Positions 1 through 7,441 of a DNA stretch of 45,902 nt are shown here, piece by piece. The stretch's first letter is position 1. Each line of letters starts with the position of its first letter. The notes under the pieces are model-generated. The model did no database searches and was not told the DNA's origin. It saw only the letters and a list, made by a program, of their open reading frames with translations. The stretch spans positions 1 to 45,902 of the forward strand of contig JAPOXY010000030.1 in the NCBI GenBank assembly GCA_026706845.1, in the 5' to 3' direction. The translations under genes and the position numbers were made by a program. The DNA comes from Gemmatimonadota bacterium (GTDB lineage: Bacteria > Latescibacterota > UBA2968).

Positions 1-312
1 GATCCGAGTCCGCCTCCATTTCTCTGTATTGAAGAGCCGGAGAATGGCCTGTATCACAAGCTCTTGGAGACCCTGGCCAATGAGTTTCGAGAGCATGCCG
101 ATACTCCCGGTGGCTCGCAGGTTTTTATCACTACACACCAGCCATACTTTGTCAATGCGCTCGAGCCGGATGAGGTCTGGATTTTGGAAAAGGGTGACGA
201 TGGTTTTTCGACGATTCGCCGGGCAAGTGATGATCCAATCGTGAATAATATGGTCGCAGAGGGTTTGCCATTAGGAGGCCTCTGGTACAGCGATTATTTC
301 GACGAGAGGTGA
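1..312 (+). CDS. AAA-family ATPase (AAA15/AAA21, OLD/RecF-like), C-terminal part
   Basis: The reading frame is open from the first base, so the gene starts outside the window and only its last 103 codons are visible. The fragment begins with a Walker B-type strand and acidic pair (FLCIEEPENGLYH), followed by the ITTHQPYF H-loop segment typical of SMC/RecF/OLD-like ATPases. It closely resembles the C-terminus of the opposite-strand ATPase at 1204-2325. The stop codon lies four bases before a DUF4276-like gene, so the two form a two-gene cassette. Such ATPase plus TOPRIM-like pairs are often anti-phage modules; that role is inferred. Walker A cannot be checked because the N-terminus is missing. 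Confidence 0.85.
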   Translation, partial: DPSPPPFLCIEEPENGLYHKLLETLANEFREHADTPGGSQVFITTHQPYFVNALEPDEVWILEKGDDGFSTIRRASDDPIVNNMVAEGLPLGGLWYSDYFDER

Positions 313-316
313 TTGG

Positions 317-982
317 ATGCACTTTGAAGTACTCGTCGAAGATCAATCCGGTAAGCACGCACTCGATATTTTGATTCGAAAGATCATCGGTAATCAGCAT
401 ACATTCAGGGTTATTGAATACCGGGGCGTCGGACACATTCCCAAAAATCTCAAGAGTAGTACCGATGCGAGTAAGCGCATTTTGCTTGACCAACTTATCA
501 GGTTGCTCAGAGGATATGGAAGGACATTTGCCAGCTACCCCGAGAATTATCCAGCAGCAGTGATTGTGGTTTGCGACCTGGATGACAAATGCCTAAAAGT
601 ATTTCGTCAGGAACTTTTCAGAGTTCTGAATGCGTGCAATCCCAAGCCAGAAACCCGGTTTTGTATTGCCATAGAAGAAGGTGAAGCTTGGTTGCTCGGT
701 GATATTCCCGCGATTAAGACCGCTTACTCGAATGCCCGGGACAATGTTCTGAATAGTTATACAAATGATGCCATTTGCGGCACCTGGGAACTTCTGGCGG
801 ATGCAATATTTCAAGGTGGTGCAACGGGACTGGAAAGCAAGGGATGGAGAGCAATCGGCAGGGAAAAGTCGATATGGGCAGCGCGCATCGCCCCAAATAT
901 GGATGTAAAGAACAACAAATCGCCCAGTTTCCGCTACTTTCGGCAGAAGATTCAAGAGCTTATGGGGTATTCTGCGCAATGA
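317..982 (+). CDS. DUF4276-like (TOPRIM-like) partner of the AAA ATPase
   Basis: A 221-residue protein whose start is preceded by AGAGG overlapping the ATPase stop. The features seen are an early Glu in LVEDQSG, an Asp-x-Asp motif in VVCDLDDK around residue 90, and IEEGEAWLLGD around residue 120. These match the DUF4276 layout (E, DxD, EAWLL), a TOPRIM-like fold usually encoded just after an AAA ATPase. The end has the family's SPSFRYF plus helix signature. The inferred role is nuclease or effector of a defence-type pair with the upstream ATPase. The last codons and stop overlap antisense with a truncated HTH antitoxin (960-1136), so the extreme C-terminus may come from a rearrangement. Confidence 0.7.
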   Translation: MHFEVLVEDQSGKHALDILIRKIIGNQHTFRVIEYRGVGHIPKNLKSSTDASKRILLDQLIRLLRGYGRTFASYPENYPAAVIVVCDLDDKCLKVFRQELFRVLNACNPKPETRFCIAIEEGEAWLLGDIPAIKTAYSNARDNVLNSYTNDAICGTWELLADAIFQGGATGLESKGWRAIGREKSIWAARIAPNMDVKNNKSPSFRYFRQKIQELMGYSAQ

Positions 983-1136
983 CCGATTGCGTTGTCTTCA
1001 GGCGCTCGGCAAGTTGTGCTTGCGTGAGCTTGGCACCAGTGCGGGCCAGGTCAAATTCCGGGCCGAGTTTTTCATAGGCTGCCCGGTATTCTGGGTCATG
1101 GCTCCATTTTTTGTGCAAGTCACTTACGTTACTCAT
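960..1136 (-). pseudogene. Truncated XRE/HigA-type HTH antitoxin
   Basis: The minus strand encodes 58 residues starting MSNVSDLHKKW, with AGGAG about ten bases upstream. The sequence runs through LGPEFDLARTGAKLTQAQLAERLKT and TQSVIA. This is the opening of a HigA/XRE helix-turn-helix antitoxin. In intact relatives SVIA is followed by R-LE-SG and the rest of the HTH. Here it runs into QNTP and a stop inside the 3' end of the DUF4276 gene on the other strand. The recognition helix is therefore cut off and no toxin gene is adjacent. It reads as a remnant left by a rearrangement. Confidence 0.7.
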
Positions 1137-1157
1137 TTTTTTTTATCTCCTGACGGC

Positions 1158-1226
1158 TCACCTGTCAAGTGATCCGAGTTTCTCAAGTCGTTCAAGCCAC
1201 GCATTAAAGTGGGGACATTTGGATCG
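1158..1226 (-). pseudogene. Residual 3' end of a DUF4276 gene behind ATPase 2
   Basis: In a different frame from the ATPase C-terminus, the minus strand reads CPHFNAWLERLEKLG and then a stop. This pattern (S/C-P-x-F, then an amphipathic helix) matches the DUF4276 C-terminus; the intact copy at 317-982 has SPSFRYFRQKIQELM at the same place. Its position just after ATPase 2 is where the partner gene should be. I infer that almost all of the partner has been deleted, leaving about 20 codons. The match is short, so confidence is moderate. Confidence 0.4.
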
Positions 1227-2325
1227 GCAGTCCTCCGCCGATGACGTTTTTCTCCCAGATCTCTCCAAGCGAATAGTCTTCCAGCCATGCGTCGAGTTTT
1301 TCGGCATCTGGCCTGATAAATTCTGTAGCCTCATCATTGCGTTCGACAACCACAATGTCTTCTGGTTCAAAAGCGTTGAGAAACGCGCTGGACTGCGTAC
1401 TGACGAGGACCTGTGTCTGGCCACTTGCTGCTTGAAATAGCGACGCAATTACATCGAGCGCATACGGATGTAGCCCGAGTTCTGGTTCATCCACCACAAT
1501 CAGGTATGGAAGATTTTCTTTCGGCTGTAGCAGTAGCGCAATCAGACAGATTGCCCGTAGCGTACCGTCCGAGAGTTGATGAGGACCGAAAATGAGGTCG
1601 GATTTGCGATGGCGCCAGTTGAGAATGATGTCTCTGGAATCGGTTGGCTCGAGATCAAAGTCTTCGAAAAATGGTGCCACTTGCCGAATTGTCGCCACAA
1701 TCCGGCGATATACCTTTTCCTTATGGGACTTGAGTGCATACAATACCGCCGCCAGATTCGCTGCGTCGGGCATGAGCCAGCGATTGTCGCTGATATAACA
1801 ATATTGTCGGACTCTCGAAGTCGGCGATGTATCGTGGAAGTGATAGACGCGACAATGATTCAGCAGCAAATGTCTGAGTATCTTCGCCGCTGGTTCGCCT
1901 TCTTCTGCCGCGTCTCCAATCCGCGTTTCTCGATGACCAGCTCCCAGTGACACGGCCCTTGGTCTCGGATAGCCTTTTTGATGATAGGCGAGTGTTTCTT
2001 CGGCAAAAATTAGAGAATCACCAGCAGCGTGGAATAGTCTCATGTAGTAGGTATCCGTTCCGTTCTCTACCTCAAATACCATTTTCGCTTCCAATTGAGG
2101 GGTTATATTAGGGCCGAAGTGCAAATTGCCTGTAGCCCGTCCCGTTGCTCCAATATGTTGCTGGAGCCGTCCGCCCATCAATTCATTCACGAATTTAAAA
2201 AAAGCAATGAGATTGCTTTTGCCCGCCCCATTAGCACCAATCAAAATATTGAGGGGTCGAAGCTCCAATGACATTTCTTTGATGGATCGAAAACCGCTGA
2301 TCTTAATGCTTTTTAGTACTGGCAT
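1204..2325 (-). CDS. AAA-family ATPase (AAA15/AAA21, RecF/OLD-like)
   Basis: A 373-residue ATPase. The chosen start MPVLKSIKISGFRSI is preceded by AGGAGAGAG; the frame stays open 53 codons further upstream, but that extension is unlike the family. Walker A is GANGAGKSN (residues 30-38), the ABC-type signature is LSDGTLR, Walker B is VVDEPELGLHP, and the H-loop region is VLVSTQSSAF. Members of this group act as ATP-dependent DNA-end or effector-gating ATPases in defence and repair. The usual C-terminus is EKNxxGGRP; here it reads GGGLPIQMSPL, and a DUF4276 remnant follows in another frame. I infer a deletion fused the 3' ends of the two genes. Catalytic motifs are intact, but the partner protein is lost. 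Confidence 0.85.
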   Translation of the reverse strand: MPVLKSIKISGFRSIKEMSLELRPLNILIGANGAGKSNLIAFFKFVNELMGGRLQQHIGATGRATGNLHFGPNITPQLEAKMVFEVENGTDTYYMRLFHAAGDSLIFAEETLAYHQKGYPRPRAVSLGAGHRETRIGDAAEEGEPAAKILRHLLLNHCRVYHFHDTSPTSRVRQYCYISDNRWLMPDAANLAAVLYALKSHKEKVYRRIVATIRQVAPFFEDFDLEPTDSRDIILNWRHRKSDLIFGPHQLSDGTLRAICLIALLLQPKENLPYLIVVDEPELGLHPYALDVIASLFQAASGQTQVLVSTQSSAFLNAFEPEDIVVVERNDEATEFIRPDAEKLDAWLEDYSLGEIWEKNVIGGGLPIQMSPL

Positions 2326-2413
2326 TCTACTCTCTCCTTCTCCCTCCTGCGCGGTATCCAGGCAATTAACATGTCTCCACAAGACACGGCCCCATTCTGG
2401 TGTATCGCGTGTT

Positions 2414-4159
2414 TTATTTTCGACTATCGCCCGGTTTTCGCACCGGGTATTCATAACGGTCTCCCCTGGCGTCGTAGGAGACACTTAGCTGGCCGTTTTC
2501 TACAACGAGGCGCGGCGTGTTTCTGCTCCGGGCATCGCGGGTGGAACCGCGCATGACGGCAAATTGGGCTTCGGTCATGCCTTCGACTATATCTTCTCCC
2601 CAGCGGTCTTCGGGTTCGATGACGCCGCCGCGGTAGGAGTGGTGGCGGGAATAGTAACTGAAGAAGATGGACCGGCGGCTGATGTCGGATTTCCAGGCCC
2701 AGGCTCCGTGGGTGAGGACAGTGTCCATAAAGAAGAGGATGTCGCCGGCTTTTGGGACCGGTTGGCGGATGGCGCCCATGTCGTCGTCGCTGGTGCGGAT
2801 GCCTTCGGGCATGCGATAATAGGCTTTGTGGCTTCCCGGGACGCAGACGAATCCACCGCCGCCAGGGGTTGTGTCGTGCAATTGCCAGACAGCGCGGACA
2901 AATTCGGCATGGCTGCGGCCGTTCTGGAAGACATAGCTTCGGGAGGGTATGAGGGGTTCATTGCCGCCGTGGAGGGAGTGCCCGGTAGAGCCTTTGACCG
3001 AACAGAAGGCGGTGGCCCCGTTGCACCGGTATCCGCTGCCCATCATCCAGTTGAGGCGGCCGATGACGGCTGGGTGGATGAGCATTTTGCGGAAGGGTTC
3101 GCAATAGGGTTCGGGCAGGTGGAGAAGGCCGCTGAGCGTGGGGCGTCCGGTGCCCCGGAGGCTTTTGGATCCTCGGGCGAGTTCTTCGCCCACGACAATG
3201 CGATCGGAGAATTTGTCGATGGCTTCGTTGGCCCGTGCCAGCCATTCTTCGTCCATGACATTGCGCACGATGAGGTAGCCGGTGAGATCCCAGAAGTAGA
3301 GTTCTTTGTGATCAATGCCAGCGTCGGGGTCGGGTTTGTAAAACGAGGGGTGTATAATGTCCGGCGATTTTTCCAGCCAGGTCTTTTTGCCATCGGTATT
3401 GAGGGTTGGCGGCGGGTCGGTGGTGTCTTTGTATCCGGGGTTGGAGAGGACGGCCACATGTTCGGGCGGCAGATTGGCCATCCATTCCGGTCTGGGTTCT
3501 ATTTTTGCTCCTGGCCCGTTGGATTGCAGGACAGCGCGGTTGGCATATTCGCAGGCGATGAGGCGCTGTGGATTGCGCCCTTTCCAGGGGCGGAGGCCCT
3601 GAAGGGTGGTTCCGCCAATGATGAGCAGGTCGCTGGCTTTGAGTACGGGTTGTTCGACCAGGTCCATGTCGTCTGCGCCTGTGAGGAGGTCTTCGGGTGC
3701 TTCTACATTGCTTTTGTGGCTGGCTGGAACCAGGACCACGCCGCCGTCGTCCGCGTTGACATCGCAGAGTGCCCAGATGACGCGTACGCCGTGGCAGACG
3801 CGGTAGTTGTTCTGAAAGTAGTAGGCCCGAGCCGTGTCTCTGGGTTCGTTGTTGCCCTGTAGCGGGGCGTTGGGATCGTCGCCAGCGGCTTCTCCGATCA
3901 GGCGAGGTGCTCTGTCCAGACGAAAGCCGTGGCCACAGATCTGGTTGAGGTACCAGACCAGGACGGGATGGACAAGAAGGTCGCGGAAGGGGTCCCGCAG
4001 GGGGGCGGATAGTGTCAGGAGATTGTCGGTGGGTCCGGCTTCGTCAAGGGTGTTGTTGAGGGTATCGACTTCTTTCGAGGTGAGGGCACCGGGGACGATG
4101 ATATAGCCTTCGGTGTCAAAGAAGTAATTCTCTTCATTGGTCATAGATTCGCGGTCCAT
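2414..4159 (-). CDS. Tandem-domain phytanoyl-CoA dioxygenase (PhyH) family protein
   Basis: A 581-residue protein, about twice the usual PhyH length, made of two homologous domains (roughly residues 10-215 and 285-510). PhyH proteins are Fe(II)/2-oxoglutarate oxygenases. In the C-terminal domain LHGGNEP (H397) and LTHGAW (H484) are the likely iron ligands, with the PGSH signature at 441-444. The N-terminal domain has LQGNNEP (Q101) and LQGLRPW (Q187) at the same positions, so both His are Gln and it is probably non-catalytic. VPASHKS still marks the shared fold. An alternative ATG (M6) exists; TTCTCC upstream on the plus strand gives a GGAGAA SD for the first ATG. The substrate is unknown. 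It is a single gene, divergent from the TnpB element. Confidence 0.85.
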   Translation of the reverse strand: MDRESMTNEENYFFDTEGYIIVPGALTSKEVDTLNNTLDEAGPTDNLLTLSAPLRDPFRDLLVHPVLVWYLNQICGHGFRLDRAPRLIGEAAGDDPNAPLQGNNEPRDTARAYYFQNNYRVCHGVRVIWALCDVNADDGGVVLVPASHKSNVEAPEDLLTGADDMDLVEQPVLKASDLLIIGGTTLQGLRPWKGRNPQRLIACEYANRAVLQSNGPGAKIEPRPEWMANLPPEHVAVLSNPGYKDTTDPPPTLNTDGKKTWLEKSPDIIHPSFYKPDPDAGIDHKELYFWDLTGYLIVRNVMDEEWLARANEAIDKFSDRIVVGEELARGSKSLRGTGRPTLSGLLHLPEPYCEPFRKMLIHPAVIGRLNWMMGSGYRCNGATAFCSVKGSTGHSLHGGNEPLIPSRSYVFQNGRSHAEFVRAVWQLHDTTPGGGGFVCVPGSHKAYYRMPEGIRTSDDDMGAIRQPVPKAGDILFFMDTVLTHGAWAWKSDISRRSIFFSYYSRHHSYRGGVIEPEDRWGEDIVEGMTEAQFAVMRGSTRDARSRNTPRLVVENGQLSVSYDARGDRYEYPVRKPGDSRK

Positions 4160-4337
4160 GTCCGGGTTCTCCTTAAAAGAATAGCAGGTGGATGATGGGG
4201 TTTAGTTGATGGCAAAATATAGCCTTTGACATGCAGGTGCAAGCCAAATAGATATTCGTTGATGAACTGCTGGCGCAGTCATGTTCTCACGCGAAGCACA
4301 ACGTCAGTAATTACTCGCCTTCATACCCCATTCCGCC

Positions 4338-4369
4338 GATTCGTTGATTCGTTGATTCGTTGATTCGTC
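4338..4369. repeat. Tandem 8-bp repeat (GATTCGTT)x4
   Basis: Three exact GATTCGTT units are followed by GATTCGTC, with a further partial CATTCG copy. Read on the minus strand it would encode Asn-Glu-Ser-Thr-like repeats, but no plausible gene is present. It is probably a simple-sequence or dispersed intergenic repeat. Confidence 0.85.
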
Positions 4370-4473
4370 CATTCGCGCTTTTTGAAGGTTGCGTTCTGCG
4401 GAGCGTATCGCGTATATTGCGGGACAGGGAGTCAGATTTTAGAGAGGAGATATTTATCAAACAGGCCGTAAGC

Positions 4474-4494
4474 CCCGACAGCTTTAGCGTTGGG
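4474..4494 (+). repeat. TnpB-right-end-like stem-loop with TTTA loop
   Basis: CCCGACAGC, TTTA, GCGTTGGG forms an eight-pair stem with one bulged A and a TTTA loop. The right end of the adjacent TnpB element (5954-5972) has the same architecture: GC-TTTA-GC core, a one-base bulge in the 5' arm, and a G-rich 3' arm. It may be the relic end of an earlier insertion in the same orientation. Confidence 0.45.
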
Positions 4495-4774
4495 AAGCAG
4501 ACGCGAGTTAGCGAGCGTTGTTTTGTAAGGGATTCCGATTCTATGGGGTGGTGCTTTAACAGGGTGGTATATCTCACAAGGCGATATGGGCGGCGCATCA
4601 CAAAGACTCATCCGATAGCATCACTTGAATAAAATGTTGTTTTTGTGTATATTTATAGTATCATACAGATTAAGCATAATGCTTTTTTTAGGCTATTTCT
4701 CAAGCCTCAGCGGACAGAGAGCTTTATGCATCTATGTGACAACTGCTGGGGCTTTCTTTACTGAGTGGTTGCCA

Positions 4775-5878
4775 ATGTATGTGACCTACAAATATAAGCT
4801 GTATAGCCGATGTGATCGTAATAAGTATCTCCATCGCGAGATTGACACCTTTGCGGGTGTGTATAATCATTTCATCGCCTTGCACAAGCGATACTATCGG
4901 CGTTTTAAGAAGTATCCAAGCAAGTACACACTGATAAAGCACTTGACAAGGCTGAAAAAGACCGTGCGATATTCTGCCTGGTGTCTATTGCCGAGTCAGG
5001 CATTGCAGAATGTGATCGAGCGCATAGACTTTGGATACCAGAAGTTCTTTGATAAGGACAACAAGAGACCGCCTAAATTTCGCAGTAAATTTAAATACAA
5101 GTCCTATACGCTTAAGCAAGCTGGATACAAGTTTCTGGACGGTAACAAGATGCGTATAGGTAAGCGTGTATTCAGGTATCATAAAAGTAGAGACTTTGAC
5201 ATAGAGAGTGTCAAAACAGTCACCATTAAGCGCGATAGCGCAGGCGACTTGTGGCTATGTGTTGTTGCAAAAGCTGAAGCGTTCAAGTCATTCATTGTCA
5301 AGACGGGTAAAACCGCAGGCTTTGACTTTGGCTTGAAAACATACTTGACTGCAAGTGACGGCACAAAGATACAATCGCCATTGTTCTTCAATCGTAATTC
5401 AAGAAGGGTCAAAAAGGCCAATCGCAATCTTTCTCGCAAGAAGAAGGGTAGCAACAACCGTCATAGGGCAAGAATAAACCTTGCCAGAGTACACAGGCGC
5501 GTGGCTAATCAACGCAGAGACTATCACTGGCAACTTGCCTATCAACTGTGCAAAGAATATGACGTCATGTGCTTTGAAAAACTCAACATCAAAGCCATGA
5601 AACAATTGTGGGGAAGAAAAATTAGTGATCTGGGATTCTCAGACTTTTTGACTATTCTCAAGTATGTCGCAAAAAAGACAGGCAAGCATGTTATTCAAAT
5701 CAAACAGGGGTTGCCCTCGTCAAAGACTTGCTCTGCTTGCGACAATGTAAAAGAGAATCTTGAATTGCGAGAAAGAACATTCCATTGTTGCAAATGTGGT
5801 CTCGAAATAGACAGAGACCTCAACGCAGCGATAAATATTCACAGGTGGGGATGTCCATCTGTGGCGGAGGTAGCGTAA
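4775..5878 (+). CDS. tnpB: RNA-guided endonuclease TnpB (OrfB)
   Basis: A 367-residue TnpB, normal for the family. The start MYVTYKYKLYSRCDRN is chosen because TnpB proteins begin with this beta-strand; the frame is open 50 codons upstream, but that part lies in the left-end palindrome. The RuvC catalytic residues are all present: Asp in GFDFGLKTY (about 184), Glu in CFEKLNIKAM (about 268) and Asp in DRDLNAA (about 346-348). A zinc ribbon with Cys 319/322 and 338/341 sits between the last two. By analogy with ISDra2 TnpB, the protein binds an omega RNA from the element's 3' end and cleaves DNA next to a short motif, helping the element persist. Nothing suggests inactivation. Confidence 0.92.
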   Translation: MYVTYKYKLYSRCDRNKYLHREIDTFAGVYNHFIALHKRYYRRFKKYPSKYTLIKHLTRLKKTVRYSAWCLLPSQALQNVIERIDFGYQKFFDKDNKRPPKFRSKFKYKSYTLKQAGYKFLDGNKMRIGKRVFRYHKSRDFDIESVKTVTIKRDSAGDLWLCVVAKAEAFKSFIVKTGKTAGFDFGLKTYLTASDGTKIQSPLFFNRNSRRVKKANRNLSRKKKGSNNRHRARINLARVHRRVANQRRDYHWQLAYQLCKEYDVMCFEKLNIKAMKQLWGRKISDLGFSDFLTILKYVAKKTGKHVIQIKQGLPSSKTCSACDNVKENLELRERTFHCCKCGLEIDRDLNAAINIHRWGCPSVAEVA

Positions 5879-5980
5879 GACTTGCCGACTTTCGGGAAAG
5901 CAAGCAACTACTGTTGATCCCACAATCCCTGCTGAAGCAACAGGTTCTATAATCCATAAGCTTTAGCTTTGGGAGTACGT
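5879..5980 (+). ncRNA. Candidate omega RNA (TnpB guide scaffold), 3' part
   Basis: The 100 bases after tnpB carry compact stem-loops: CAAC-TACT-GTTG, TGCTGAAGCA and a terminal CCATAAGC-TTTA-GCTTTGG hairpin with one bulged T. This is the usual place for omega RNA, which begins inside the 3' part of tnpB and ends at the element boundary. The guide would be the flanking host sequence from about 5981 onward, here the first codons of the downstream gene. The 5' limit is unknown. Confidence 0.5.
5971..5975 (+). promoter_or_regulatory. Shine-Dalgarno supplied by the TnpB element end
   Basis: GGGAG at the extreme right end of the element lies six bases upstream of the ATG at 5982. It is the only plausible ribosome-binding site for the epimerase gene, so the insertion appears to have replaced the native leader. 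Confidence 0.55.
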
Positions 5981-5981
5981 C

Positions 5982-6581
5982 ATGAATGTGGCAGTGATTG
6001 GCGCAGATCGCCCCTGGGGTGCGCTGCTGGCGACGGGGTTGGGCGCGGGGTTTGAGGTGGTGGCGATTGGTTCGGAAGATGCCCGTGATTTTGCCGGGTA
6101 CCGACAGGTTGATTTGCTCCAGCGAGAATCGGTAGATCCGATGCTGGCGGGCGTAGAGGCTGTTGTGTACGCGGCGGCCAGCGATCCAATAGGGGATAGC
6201 GAGCAGGTTTTGCTCGACGTAGCGGCGCGGGGGACTTATGTGGCGCTGACGGCTGCCTGTGCCGCCGGTATTGAGAAGGTGGTGTTGTTGAGTTGTCTGG
6301 ATTTGGTGCGGGATTATCCGGAGGAATATATCGTTGATCCGCGGTGGAATGCGATACCGCGAGCAGAGGCTGAGGCACTGGCACCGTTTATGGCTGAGCT
6401 GGTGGGGCGGGAGATTGCGCGCACGGGTCAGATTGAGGTGCGTTGTTTGCGCCTTGGTGCGCCGGGTGTGGAGACTATGGCGGAGGATGCGGTGACGGCT
6501 GTGCGCGATGCGCTTATAGCCGAGCGCGAGGGGCACCACTGGTCGCTGTCGCATGTGGCGTCGAGTGGGCGTTTTGCTTGA
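5982..6581 (+). CDS. NAD(P)-binding epimerase/dehydratase-like protein (atypical SDR)
   Basis: A 199-residue Rossmann-fold protein starting MNVAVIGADRPWG, a variant of the GxxGxxG dinucleotide-binding loop, and followed by DLLQRESVDPML and VVYAAAS, the usual second and fourth strands of atypical extended SDRs. The YxxxK catalytic pair is not obvious, so enzymatic activity is uncertain. It is shorter than typical extended SDRs. It starts directly after the TnpB element and is followed after ten bases by a second SDR gene, suggesting co-transcription. Confidence 0.65.
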   Translation: MNVAVIGADRPWGALLATGLGAGFEVVAIGSEDARDFAGYRQVDLLQRESVDPMLAGVEAVVYAAASDPIGDSEQVLLDVAARGTYVALTAACAAGIEKVVLLSCLDLVRDYPEEYIVDPRWNAIPRAEAEALAPFMAELVGREIARTGQIEVRCLRLGAPGVETMAEDAVTAVRDALIAEREGHHWSLSHVASSGRFA

Positions 6582-6591
6582 GGGAAATGTT

Positions 6592-7407
6592 ATGGCGACT
6601 GTAAATGAGGGGAATGTGGTGTTGTTCGGGGCTGGTGGTCCGGTGGGGGCAGCGGCGATTTCTGCGCTTAAAGGCCATTATACTTTGCGGGTGACCGATC
6701 TTCGGCCTATGACAGAGATCGCGGTTTCGCCGCCGCAGAGTCCCCGGGCGCCGATTCCAGAGGTGTTGGGTCCGCCGCACGAGAATCGGGTTGTGGATAT
6801 TACGGATTACGCGCAGGTGCTGGCTGTGTGCGAGGGTATGAATGCGGCGATCAATGTGTCTGTGATTCGGCCACATCCGGTGCTGGCTTTTCAGGTGAAT
6901 ATGGTGGGTGCGTACAATGTGGCTAAAGCCTGCGTGGCTTGTGGGATTAAGCGGCTGATCCACACGGGACCTTTTCACACTTCGCTGGATCACAATGCCG
7001 ATTATTGGCACGATTTTCAGTTGGATGCCGATATCCCGCTGCATCCTGGCGATGATCTCTACGCTGTGACCAAGTATCTGGGCGGGCATGTGACACGCGT
7101 TTTTGCCGAGCGCGAGGGCCTGGAGGTGCTTGCATTTGTTTATACGCAGTTTCGACCGGGAGAGGTGCTGCCCGAAGAATATGGGCGCGGCGCACATCCT
7201 TATACGACGTCGTGGGAGGATACTGGCGAGGCGTTTTTGTACGGATTGCGAGCGCCCGAGATGCCGTCGCCTTATGAGAATTTTTTCATTTGTGCGCGGT
7301 TGCCGCACGATAAGTATCGGCCCGATAAGGCGAAGCGGTTGTTGGGATGGGAGGCGAAGGATCGCTTCGAGGCGTTGTATGTGCGGTCTTCAGGGGTGGG
7401 TGATTAG
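6592..7407 (+). CDS. NAD-dependent epimerase/dehydratase (extended SDR)
   Basis: A 271-residue protein. The start MATVNEGNVVLFGAGG has GAGGGAAA upstream; the frame extends 13 codons into the previous gene. The Rossmann loop is GAGGPVG, and the catalytic Tyr-Lys appears in YAVTKYLGG (YxxxK). HTGPFH lies at the usual Ser/Thr position. The tail (LLGWEAKDRFEALY) is typical of sugar epimerases. Such enzymes oxidise or epimerise nucleotide sugars or related polyols; the substrate cannot be told. It is the second gene of a two-gene operon. Confidence 0.8.
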   Translation: MATVNEGNVVLFGAGGPVGAAAISALKGHYTLRVTDLRPMTEIAVSPPQSPRAPIPEVLGPPHENRVVDITDYAQVLAVCEGMNAAINVSVIRPHPVLAFQVNMVGAYNVAKACVACGIKRLIHTGPFHTSLDHNADYWHDFQLDADIPLHPGDDLYAVTKYLGGHVTRVFAEREGLEVLAFVYTQFRPGEVLPEEYGRGAHPYTTSWEDTGEAFLYGLRAPEMPSPYENFFICARLPHDKYRPDKAKRLLGWEAKDRFEALYVRSSGVGD

Positions 7408-7441
7408 GATGCCCTCACGGTTATACCAGACTGTTTTATAA

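Larger units (their letters stand above)
4160..4690. other. Intergenic region upstream of the TnpB element
   Basis: About 500 bp with no convincing gene. It holds a tandem 8-mer array at 4338-4369, a TTTA-loop stem-loop at 4474-4494 that resembles the right end of a TnpB element, and AT-rich sequence near 4640-4690. Short frames here lack recognisable protein character. Confidence 0.5.
4690..5980 (+). mobile_element. TnpB-only IS200/IS605 (IS1341-type) element
   Basis: The element encodes TnpB but no TnpA Y1 transposase, so it would need mobilisation in trans. A likely left-end palindrome is AAGCCTCAGC (4702-4711) pairing with GCTGGGGCTT (4745-4754), ten pairs with one G-T wobble. The right end carries TGCTGAAGCA near 5932 and the terminal hairpin with GC-TTTA-GC loop at 5954-5972, ending GGGAGTACGTC. 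The right boundary falls at about 5978-5981, immediately before the ATG at 5982. The left boundary is approximate, and I could not assign the target-adjacent motif. Confidence 0.6.

Noticed and set aside
2564-3862. Long open frame (432 codons) on the plus strand
   Set aside because: It is antisense to the two-domain PhyH gene; low-complexity Gly/Val/Ala-rich translation reflects codon bias of the real gene.
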